40,056 bases of DNA. Source: Bacteroidales bacterium (GTDB lineage Bacteria; Bacteroidota; Bacteroidia; Bacteroidales; VadinHA17). A program made the position numbers and the translations under genes. The notes beneath the pieces were generated by a model. The model ran no database searches and was not told the origin of the DNA. It was given only the letters and a program-made list of their open reading frames with translations. Below are positions 7,414 to 15,059 of this stretch, piece after piece. The DNA lies in assembly GCA_012513795.1 (NCBI GenBank), contig JAAZBN010000039.1:1-40056 (forward strand). The letters are read 5' to 3'. The first letter of the stretch is position 1; the number at the start of each line of letters is the position of its first letter.

Positions 7414-7800
7414 ATGAAGGAATTACAGATAACAGTGATAGGGCATGTCCGTAACGAATGGAAGAAAGCCAAACCATTTGAGGCTGATGCAATCAAAAGC
7501 AGCATCTCAACCATTGTGGTAAAGAAGGAGTATGCCGACGGGCTGTACAAGATAGAGAACTTCAGAGAGCTGAATGTGCTGTTTTATTTTGACAGGTCGT
7601 TGGGTTATGAGCTGCGCACCTCCACCCGCTCGGGTGATTTCCGTGGCGTGTTTGCCTGCTGCTCACCGCGCAGGCCCAGCCTGATAGGGCTAACCACCGT
7701 GGAGTTGCTGAAGGTTGAAGAGAATGTCCTTACCGTCACGGGACTTGACGCCATCAACAACACCCCGGTGCTTGACATAAAACCGGTGATACCCAGGTAG
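7414..7800 (+). CDS. Short TsaA/TrmO-like (UPF0066) protein
   Basis: This 128-residue protein belongs to the TsaA/TrmO beta-barrel family, whose studied member TrmO uses S-adenosylmethionine to methylate t6A37 in tRNA. Family landmarks are IGHVRN (9-14), the LNVLFYFD strand (53-60), the loop GVFACCSPRRPSLIGLT (78-94) and the closing LDAINNTPVLDIKPVIP (111-127). It has only the core domain; E. coli TrmO is about 235 residues. In E. coli the loop reads ATRSTFRPNPIG, whereas here Thr-Arg is replaced by Cys82-Cys83 and RPNPIG by RPSLIG, so tRNA methylation is uncertain. It is the last gene of the nikR transporter operon, which suggests a role linked to metal supply. The ATG at 7414 is preferred over the TTG one codon before. 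Confidence 0.8.
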   Translation: MKELQITVIGHVRNEWKKAKPFEADAIKSSISTIVVKKEYADGLYKIENFRELNVLFYFDRSLGYELRTSTRSGDFRGVFACCSPRRPSLIGLTTVELLKVEENVLTVTGLDAINNTPVLDIKPVIPR

Positions 7801-7890
7801 CCTGGGTTCGATGGTGCGAGCTCATTCATCATTGGACAGACCCTCTGTGGTTACCACAAAACTATTTTACAGGTTCGTCATAACCAGAAA

Positions 7891-7916
7891 GAGGGTGTCC
7901 CATCTGAGACACCCTC
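7891..7916. terminator. Hairpin terminator between convergent operons
   Basis: A perfect 9-bp stem, GAGGGTGTC (7891-7899) with GACACCCTC (7908-7916), encloses an 8-nt loop. It lies between the rightward metal operon and the leftward susCD operon. Only a short TTT run follows on the minus strand and none on the plus strand, so it may stop transcription imperfectly. The same 272-bp gap also holds TGTGGT-T-ACCACA (7846-7858) and a GTCAATC/GATTGAC pair (7961-8001) of unknown meaning. Confidence 0.65.
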
Positions 7917-8072
7917 CATTCAAACCAAACCTCACTTGCTGATTAAAAATTCGGATTTCAGTCAATCTCGCTCAGCGGGCCGGGAAATAGAAGTGATTGA
8001 CATCCCTTCCTGCCAGGCTTGAATTTGACGTAGTCAGAACCCTCTTTCCAGCTTAAAAGATCTTCTGTTCAC

Positions 8073-9764
8073 CTATTCCCATCCTGGATTTTGCTGCAAT
8101 TCAGGATTTATGGAAATTACACTGTATGGATACGGGAACCACTCGTGTTTTCCTGCCACAAAGCCAGTTGTTTTACCAGCATTAGGTTCCGAGTAGGTGA
8201 CATATCCTCTGTGTGCAGGCTCATCCAGGGTAAAGTATGCATCTTTAAGCGAAGGAATATTTTTCCCTGCATTCTTTGCTTTATCCAGTTCACCCCAGCG
8301 TTTCATATCAATCCAGCGTGCACCTTCACACCACAACTCGTAGTTCCTCTCTTTCTTAACTTCATCCAGAGTCAGTGAAGTGCTAACATGGTCTGATCCA
8401 GCACGTTCCTGAACCTTCTGGAGATACTGAAGACCATCAGAATCACCTGTCTGGGCGCAGGCCTCAGCATATAGAAGAAGAACGTCAGCATATCTTGCAA
8501 CAATGAAGTTGTTATACCGATACGAGAAAGTTGTCAGCACGTCTTCAGGAGTTGCGATATGCTTTTTCTGCAGGTAACTGCACTGCCCGTAAAGACCATC
8601 GGTATTAACTATTCCTCTTCCGGGATCTGCGAGCTTTTGTGCTTCGGTAAGATTATTTATATCTCCTTCATCACTTGGCCATTCAAGTTCGGTAAGGAAC
8701 TCCTCATACGACAGCATAGTGGCTTTGCGGCGATAGGAATCTCCGTCATTTGCTGCGAACTCATCGGCGAACTCATCTTCAATAGCCAGACCGCCCCATC
8801 CCTGTGCAGCCATATATAGAGGCTGAGCTGCAAGACGGGAAGTTCTCCATCCCCAGATATTCATTTCCATCCAGGTAGAACGCTGGATTTTTCCATCCCA
8901 GTCACCCATGGCAGAATTTGCGGCAATATTTGACTCGAATATTTTCTCTTCGGAGCCGTCACCACCTATATGGAAAATATCGGCCCATTCTTCACCGGGA
9001 ACAAGGTCATATTTACCTGATGTGATTACGTTTTTAAGGGCCAGTTTTGCGTTTGCATAATCACCCTTGTACATAAGAGCTTTTCCCTGAACTGTCCAGG
9101 CAAATCCCTTGGTGACCTTTACAGCGCCATCTTTATCTGCTGTGCTTTTGCGCTCTTCCAGAAATGGTACAGCAGCTGCGCACTCATCTGCACACCACTG
9201 AAGAAGAGCCTCATGCCCGCCCTCATAGTTTGTGGGTTTGTCAGAGCCAGCAAGTACGTGGTCAACAAGCGGAGGGTTGCCCCAGGCCATTGCAGCCATC
9301 ATATGACACCATGCGCGTATTACTCTTGCTTCAGAGATACAACGGTCTTTTACCGGGCTGTCACCGTACTCAAAGTTATCAATGATCAGGTTAGCACGAT
9401 AGATTACGTAGTAGAAATGATTGTACGCCAGCTGAATAACCGGGCTTTGAGTATCAAAACGGAACTCATTGATGGCGGCTACCATATCATTGTCTCCATA
9501 AAATTCTCCTGCTGCGAGAATGTTGTCAGAGGGGTAGTTGAAAAGGATATTCAATGGAACGTAGATAAAGGCACCATCATAACTTGCTATTTGTGTGGCG
9601 AAATGAGCGTACATTGCGACAAGTGCAGACTCCGCATCCGCATCGGTCTGGTAAAACGATTCTATACCAATAACGCCCTTCTGGGGGATATCGAGCCTGT
9701 CCTCACTACATGCAGTGAACAACAGCACGAGTAGCAAGGCTAGTATATGTTTATTCTTTTTCAT
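8073..9764 (-). CDS. SusD-like outer-membrane glycan-binding lipoprotein
   Basis: This 563-residue SusD-family protein forms the lid over its SusC partner and binds oligosaccharides at the cell surface. The signal peptide ends in LLFTACSED (Cys19), giving a surface lipoprotein with the acidic +2/+3 residues often seen for surface export in Bacteroidota. The N-terminal helical region with FYQTDADAESALVAMYAHF and the YRANLIIDN helix is typical. The C-terminal RagB/SusD signature is clear: FIVARYADVLLLYAEA, then LDEVKKERNYELWCEGARW and IDMKRWGEL. It lies 16 bp after the susC gene on the same strand, so the two are co-transcribed. Aromatic residues of the binding site cannot be assigned, so glycan specificity rests on the surrounding arabinose-directed enzymes. 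It is the distal gene of the leftward arm. Confidence 0.96.
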   Translation of the reverse strand: MKKNKHILALLLVLLFTACSEDRLDIPQKGVIGIESFYQTDADAESALVAMYAHFATQIASYDGAFIYVPLNILFNYPSDNILAAGEFYGDNDMVAAINEFRFDTQSPVIQLAYNHFYYVIYRANLIIDNFEYGDSPVKDRCISEARVIRAWCHMMAAMAWGNPPLVDHVLAGSDKPTNYEGGHEALLQWCADECAAAVPFLEERKSTADKDGAVKVTKGFAWTVQGKALMYKGDYANAKLALKNVITSGKYDLVPGEEWADIFHIGGDGSEEKIFESNIAANSAMGDWDGKIQRSTWMEMNIWGWRTSRLAAQPLYMAAQGWGGLAIEDEFADEFAANDGDSYRRKATMLSYEEFLTELEWPSDEGDINNLTEAQKLADPGRGIVNTDGLYGQCSYLQKKHIATPEDVLTTFSYRYNNFIVARYADVLLLYAEACAQTGDSDGLQYLQKVQERAGSDHVSTSLTLDEVKKERNYELWCEGARWIDMKRWGELDKAKNAGKNIPSLKDAYFTLDEPAHRGYVTYSEPNAGKTTGFVAGKHEWFPYPYSVISINPELQQNPGWE

Positions 9765-9780
9765 CTTGTTAAGAATTAAA

Positions 9781-12700
9781 TTAGAATGTAAGATTTACTC
9801 CGAAAATAACCTTTTTGGCTTGCGGATATGTCCCGTTATCATAGCCTGCGGCCGAAGCAGCGTTGTTGGAGGCAGTAGCTGTTTCAGGATCAGCACCAGG
9901 GTACTTTGTAAAAGTAAAGTAATCATCCAGAGACACATAACATCTCAGCCTGTTGATGAGTACCCTGTTGGTAACCGTGGCAGGCAGGGTGTAGCCCAAC
10001 TGTAACTGCTTGATCTTGAAGTAGGCTCCGTTAAACATGGAAGCTGAGGAACCCCAGAAATGCCAGTCATTGGCTACAGCTGCAGGATCAGGCATCGAGC
10101 CTCCGGTGTTTTCTTCTGTCCAGGCGTTATCATAGTAATACCTGAGCGAGTTACGCATTGGAGTATCAGCGCGATAAAACACCGTAAAGATATCATTGCC
10201 ACCTACGCCGGTGCCAAACAGGTTCAGATCCAATCCCTTATAACCAAAGTTAAGGTTAACGCCGTATGTGTAGTCAGGAATTGCTTTTCCAATATAGGTC
10301 ATATCAGCATCACCAATCTGGCCATCTTCATTGACATCCTTGAGTATTGCGGCACCAGTCGCAGCGTCAACACCCTCAAATTGGTAACCCCTGAAGTACC
10401 AGATAGGGTAACCAACCTCAAATGCTGAGTGAATGGGGTTGTTGGTCCCGTCTACACCACCGGTTGAACCGGTAAGGCGTGAAATGGCAGGATCAAGGTA
10501 GGTAACCTCATTGTGCAGTGTGGCGAAGTTAGCGCTGACAGAATAGGTGAAATCTGCACCTATCTTGTCTTTCCAGGCTCCTTCGAATTCGAAACCGCGG
10601 TTGAGCACAGAACCTGCATTCACAACGGTACTCGAAACACCAATTTCCGGGACAGGACTGATGGTTACGAGAAGGTCATTGGTCTTCTTGTTGAAGTGTC
10701 CCAGAGAAAGAGAGAGCCTGTCATTCAGGAATCTCATGTCAATACCGAGGTCGAGCTGTTCTGAGGTCTCCCATGTGAGATCAGGGTTAGCCAGGCCGGA
10801 GGGTGCAGAACCATAGGTGGGAGCACCATCATCTACCATAAACTGGTACCATGAGCTGTTGTAAGCGATACTTGTGCTGTACGGATAATTGTTCAGCACA
10901 TTAATATTGCCATTTAGTCCCCAGGAACCACGGAGTTTCAGGAAAGTGACCGGAATCCGGTCAGCAATACCCGCAAAGAAATTTTCGTTACTGACGATCC
11001 AGCCTGCTGAGAATGAAGGGAAGTAGCCCCAGCGATTTTTTTCTGACAATTTGGAGGAGTCAAATGCATCGGCACGGAAATTACCCTGAACGGTGTATTT
11101 GTTTGCAAAAGTATAGATCAAACGTCCGAAGTAGGATATCTGAGTCGATTTGCCGGGAGCATTGCCGAAGGTCTTGATCGTCTTTTCTTCTCCATCTACA
11201 ATATTGCTTATTACATAATTGAGATAGCGGAAGTTCGGTTCGTATCCTGACAAAATGTTTGGTCCCGAGGCGCTGGCACTGACGTTATCCGTATTATTTT
11301 CGGTGTAAGACATACCAGCCATTGCTGTAACATTATGGTTATCAAGGGCCAGGTTATAATTGGCAAAGTTTTCCCATTGATAATAGTAATTATTATTTGC
11401 GTTGGTGGAGATGTCGTAATTATATGACGATGCCTGCGGTGTGGCAAAATATGGAGTGTTGTAACTGTGAACATTGTTGAGCCCCACCCTGTAACCGAAA
11501 CGGGAGGTGACTACGAGCCCTTTCACAGGCTTAAGGTTTCCATAGATTACACCACGAAGGTTGATCCCTCTGTTGTCGCGGTCAACACGGTCTCTCTGCA
11601 GCAGGGGGTTACCGCTGTCGTCCGTGATATACTTTGATGTAGCATAGTAGAGATCATTGGTAGGATCCTTGAGAATAATCCTGCCTGCATCATAAGCCTG
11701 CCTCATTGATGGGGCGAACTCTTCCGGCGAAGCATAGTAAACAGGAGTCAGGGGATCAAGCGTCATCACCGAGTTCATTACTGAGCCATATTGAGACATC
11801 TGCGAAACTGATTTGGTAGACCAGTTCTCGATAGAGTTGTTGGTACCTACCTGTAACCATTTCTTAAGATCATAGTCTGCATTGATCTGAGCTGTGAGAC
11901 GTTTGTAAACATCCCTGTCTCCCTTCACCATACCGTCATTATTCACATAGTTGATTGAGGTGAAAAAATGTCCCTGGTTATTTCCACCCTGGAAGGTAAA
12001 AGTATGTTGCGGACTCCATGAAGGAGCAAACACTACATCGAACCAATCGGTGTCGGTACCGTCATAACCATTTGCCTCCAGCTGATTATCAATAGGCAGG
12101 CCTGACATTCTCTTATACTCTATGAAATCATCAGCTCTGAAAATTTCCGGTTTCCTGGCAAGGCTTTGCCCGGTGTACTTGAAATCATAAGAAATGCTCG
12201 AAACACCCTGAGTCCCGGATTTTGTTGTAATCAGAACGACTCCGTTACCGGCCTGGGCACCATAGATAGCTGCAGAAGCAGCATCCTTCAATATCTCAAT
12301 GGATTCAATCATAGAAGGATCCAGGTACTGGATGTTATCAACCTTAAGACCGTCTACAATGAGCAGTGGGCCTATATTACCCGAGTTTGATGAGTAACCG
12401 CGTACACGGATGGTTGCAGCCTGTCCGGGAGCACCGGAATTGGTAAGAACCTGGACTCCGGAAGCCTTACCCTGAAGAGCTGCGGCTGCATCAGTGGTTG
12501 ATACATTTTTAATGGCATCTGCCCGGACGGATGCAACAGCTCCGGTAACATCGCTCTTTCTCACAGTGCCATAACCCACAACAACTATCTCATCAAGTGC
12601 CTCTGTGGTCTCTTCCATCATCACATCAATGACAGTCCTGCCATTTACCTGCACTGAAAGATGTTTATAGCCAACAAAGGAGAAGGCCAGTGATGCATTG

Positions 12701-13002
12701 GCCCCGGGTACATCGAGAGTATACCTTCCGTTGACATCTGTAAAAGTACCTGTGGTTGTACCTTCAACCTGTACGGCAACACCTGGCATCGGTTGCCCTT
12801 CGGCATCTCTTACAACCCCGGTGACCCTTAATTGTTGAAGTGTATTATCTGAATTCAGATTCAGATCATCTGCCCCCAGGCAATAAGCATTGCTGCTAAA
12901 AATACCGAGGGTAAAGGTAAGAAGAACTAATTTTGCAATCAGTAAGTGCCTTTGTATTCCCCGTTTTAATAAAGGAATAGGCCTGGTTAGTTTTTGTTCC
13001 AT
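9781..13002 (-). CDS. SusC-like TonB-dependent outer-membrane glycan transporter
   Basis: This 1073-residue SusC-family transporter imports oligosaccharides across the outer membrane using TonB energy, working with the SusD protein encoded next. Domains in order: a signal sequence (about 1-43, with a long n-region MEQKLTRPIPLLKRG), a carboxypeptidase-regulatory-like domain (about 58-135, containing VTGVVRDAEGQPMPGV and FVGYK), a TonB-box-like EIVVVGYGTVRKSDVTGAV (about 138-156), a plug domain with the SusC-specific IRVRGYSS, DGLKVDNIQYLDP and SIEILKDAASAAIYG, and a beta-barrel of about 800 residues ending VIFGVNLTF with a terminal Phe. Length and motif order are normal. The 286-bp upstream region holds inverted repeats and a sequence shared with the GH51 upstream region, suggesting its own regulated promoter. 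Confidence 0.97.
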   Translation of the reverse strand: MEQKLTRPIPLLKRGIQRHLLIAKLVLLTFTLGIFSSNAYCLGADDLNLNSDNTLQQLRVTGVVRDAEGQPMPGVAVQVEGTTTGTFTDVNGRYTLDVPGANASLAFSFVGYKHLSVQVNGRTVIDVMMEETTEALDEIVVVGYGTVRKSDVTGAVASVRADAIKNVSTTDAAAALQGKASGVQVLTNSGAPGQAATIRVRGYSSNSGNIGPLLIVDGLKVDNIQYLDPSMIESIEILKDAASAAIYGAQAGNGVVLITTKSGTQGVSSISYDFKYTGQSLARKPEIFRADDFIEYKRMSGLPIDNQLEANGYDGTDTDWFDVVFAPSWSPQHTFTFQGGNNQGHFFTSINYVNNDGMVKGDRDVYKRLTAQINADYDLKKWLQVGTNNSIENWSTKSVSQMSQYGSVMNSVMTLDPLTPVYYASPEEFAPSMRQAYDAGRIILKDPTNDLYYATSKYITDDSGNPLLQRDRVDRDNRGINLRGVIYGNLKPVKGLVVTSRFGYRVGLNNVHSYNTPYFATPQASSYNYDISTNANNNYYYQWENFANYNLALDNHNVTAMAGMSYTENNTDNVSASASGPNILSGYEPNFRYLNYVISNIVDGEEKTIKTFGNAPGKSTQISYFGRLIYTFANKYTVQGNFRADAFDSSKLSEKNRWGYFPSFSAGWIVSNENFFAGIADRIPVTFLKLRGSWGLNGNINVLNNYPYSTSIAYNSSWYQFMVDDGAPTYGSAPSGLANPDLTWETSEQLDLGIDMRFLNDRLSLSLGHFNKKTNDLLVTISPVPEIGVSSTVVNAGSVLNRGFEFEGAWKDKIGADFTYSVSANFATLHNEVTYLDPAISRLTGSTGGVDGTNNPIHSAFEVGYPIWYFRGYQFEGVDAATGAAILKDVNEDGQIGDADMTYIGKAIPDYTYGVNLNFGYKGLDLNLFGTGVGGNDIFTVFYRADTPMRNSLRYYYDNAWTEENTGGSMPDPAAVANDWHFWGSSASMFNGAYFKIKQLQLGYTLPATVTNRVLINRLRCYVSLDDYFTFTKYPGADPETATASNNAASAAGYDNGTYPQAKKVIFGVNLTF

Positions 13003-13288
13003 AACTTGGTTGTTTAGTTAATTAGGAGTTTCCATTAAATAGGAGTAAATATTTTTTATTAGAGTTCATGGATATTCCAAATCCACTGGATCAGGTGAGG
13101 TTCATCAGGTTTGTTTCATAGGCAATCAGGTTTTGTTATTGGACTCTTAAGGCTTGTGGTATTCAGTAAGTGTAGTATGAACACTTTCACTTTGCTTTCA
13201 AAGCAAGGAAAAAGTTCTTATAAACACTTTTGTTTTTTAGTCAAAGAGCTTTAAAAATCATTCAAAGTACATGAAAGTGTATTATAGT
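13003..13288 (-). promoter_or_regulatory. Upstream region of susC with repeated ACACTTTCA motifs
   Basis: This 286-bp AT-rich gap lies between the GH51 stop and the susC start, both leftward. It holds ACACTTTCA at 13181-13189 and its reverse complement at 13272-13280, a related ACACTTTT near 13226, and an inverted repeat TTGCTTT-C-AAAGCAA (13192-13206). The 11-mer ACTTTCACTTT at 13183-13193 recurs upstream of the GH51 gene (14874-14884). No good TAnnTTTG element was seen. A role as binding sites for the HTCS regulator is inferred. Confidence 0.45.
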
Positions 13289-14788
13289 TCACCTAAGCGG
13301 AACCATGATCTGAGTGAATGAATGAGCCGGGAATGAATATCTGATTGTATTGCCCTTGAATTTGATATCAGATGATGTTGTGTTAACAGCCTCTGCAGCC
13401 CTCGGATTTCCGGGATCGGCTATTTTGCCGTTCACCTCATTCACTTCAGCAGTACCGGCGAATTCGCCCGTCTGAAGGACTATGTCTGTTTCAATGGCCT
13501 TTGTCTCATGCCTGTTGACCACGTTGATCACCAGGACTTCGTTGTTAAGCACAGCTGTAACGTCGAGGTAAGGAATTTCTTCGAAAACAGCATTGCTGTA
13601 TTTTTCGCAGTCAGTGCTGACATCGAGTGATATGCCGAAGCAATTGTTGCTGTAGAGCCAGAATGCCTTGTAGGTTGCGTTCTTGTAGGCTCCTTCAGGT
13701 GAGTACCCCACAAGGCTTGAAAGCATAGTCATATTGGCCATCTTTACAATATCTGCATGCCTGATGAAGGAATTAAGGTGCTGTGCAACCATCAGTGATA
13801 CAGTGATGCTGTTACCAAACCCTCCGGCCCATTCATCAAATGAGATATAGACCGGTCGTGTTGATCCTGTTTTTGTCATCGCTTTGAGGATGAGAGCCTT
13901 CACCGTCTCTATTTTCTGGTCAAGGTCAAGTCCAAGGCACATCATCCCTGAGAAGCTTCTGTCATTACCCAGCGCCTCGGTTGCGTACCGGTGCACTGAG
14001 AGGTAATCAATGGAGCCTGTCATATGGGTCAACACGTAGTCATTCCAGTCTATCCAGCCATTATCCGGTTTGTAATTTGAGGCGCCACTGGCAATAAGTT
14101 TGATGTCCTTATCAACCAGTTGCATCAGTTTACCTGCCTCAAGGGCGAACTTAACATAGTCTTCAGCGCTCTTCTGTCCCATCTGCCACGGTCCGTCAAT
14201 CTCATTTCCCAGGGCCCAGTACTTTACTTTAAAAGGTTCCTCATTACCATATTTCCTTCTCAGATCAGAATAATAAGTGCCCTTTTCAATGTTGCAGTAT
14301 TCCACCCAGTGCCTTGCCTGGTCAAGGGTGCCCGTTCCCGCGTTTATGCAGATGAAATTCTCCGCTCCGAGGAGTTTGCAGAGCTGCACATATTCATCAG
14401 TTCCCATATGATTTGATTCAACCTGGTGCCAGGCAAGGTCGAGTCTTGCCGGTCGTTGCTCCTTCGGGCCGATTCCATCCTCCCAGTTATATCCTGACAC
14501 GTAGTTGCCGCCGGGCCACCTGACAACCGGAATTTTCAGCTCGCGGACAAGCTGAACGAAGTCTTTCCTGAAGCCATTCTCGTCAGCAAAGGGAGAAGCA
14601 GGATCATAGATGCTTCCATAAACCACATTACGTATAGGTTCAACGAAGGCTCCGTAGATGTTAGGATCAACCATGCCTGCCTGGCGATCAAAGTCGATCT
14701 TTATCACAGCGTTATCCTGGGACATCAGGTTCCCGGAAAGAATACCGGAGAGAACCATGCAACCAAATAAAACAGTCAGCTTCTTCAT
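13289..14788 (-). CDS. GH51 alpha-L-arabinofuranosidase, secreted
   Basis: This 499-residue GH51 enzyme releases terminal alpha-L-arabinofuranosyl residues from arabinan, arabinoxylan or their oligosaccharides by a retaining mechanism. A signal peptide (to about residue 23, LMSQD) sends it to the periplasm. The N-terminal part shows YGAFVEP (45-51) and RWPGGNYVSGYNWEDGIGP (90-108), both diagnostic of GH51. The acid/base is Glu196 in WALGNEIDGPW and the nucleophile Glu319 in ISFDEWAGG. The C-terminal beta-sandwich follows to the last strand FTQIMVPLR. Length is normal. It lies upstream of susC in the same direction, but a 286-bp gap suggests susCD also has its own promoter. The region before it is shared with a divergent GH43 gene. 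Specific linkage preference cannot be read from the sequence. Confidence 0.95.
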   Translation of the reverse strand: MKKLTVLFGCMVLSGILSGNLMSQDNAVIKIDFDRQAGMVDPNIYGAFVEPIRNVVYGSIYDPASPFADENGFRKDFVQLVRELKIPVVRWPGGNYVSGYNWEDGIGPKEQRPARLDLAWHQVESNHMGTDEYVQLCKLLGAENFICINAGTGTLDQARHWVEYCNIEKGTYYSDLRRKYGNEEPFKVKYWALGNEIDGPWQMGQKSAEDYVKFALEAGKLMQLVDKDIKLIASGASNYKPDNGWIDWNDYVLTHMTGSIDYLSVHRYATEALGNDRSFSGMMCLGLDLDQKIETVKALILKAMTKTGSTRPVYISFDEWAGGFGNSITVSLMVAQHLNSFIRHADIVKMANMTMLSSLVGYSPEGAYKNATYKAFWLYSNNCFGISLDVSTDCEKYSNAVFEEIPYLDVTAVLNNEVLVINVVNRHETKAIETDIVLQTGEFAGTAEVNEVNGKIADPGNPRAAEAVNTTSSDIKFKGNTIRYSFPAHSFTQIMVPLR

Positions 14789-15059
14789 TCGATAATTATT
14801 TTTTTCGATACCTCAATTCATTTTGAAATATAAGGAAATCCTCCCGCCAGGGAAGCAGGTGGGAACCGTAATTACTTTCACTTTTACGTCATTGGTTATA
14901 AAAATCCTTCAATCAAAAGATATCGGTGGTAAATACTGCTTGTGTGGCCTTTTTTATGGCCGGGTGAGGTGATTCTGTGACAAGTTTTTCTATCTTTCCT
15001 TAGCGTTAATGAAAAGTCTGTAAGCCACACGGCATATAGACAACTTAATACATCCACCA
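14789..15059. promoter_or_regulatory. Divergent regulatory region between GH51 and GH43 genes
   Basis: This 271-bp region must carry promoters for the leftward GH51 gene and the rightward GH43 gene. On the minus strand, TATATTTC (14825-14832) resembles the TAnnTTTG -7 box 37 nt before the GH51 start. On the plus strand, TATCTTTC (14991-14998) is a similar weak match 62 nt before the GH43 start. ACTTTCACTTTT (14874-14885) repeats a sequence found upstream of susC and may be an operator. Neither promoter has a convincing -33 box. Confidence 0.4.

Noticed and set aside
9213-9734. 173-residue frame opposite the susD gene
   Set aside because: Shadow of a clear SusD coding region; no recognisable protein features.
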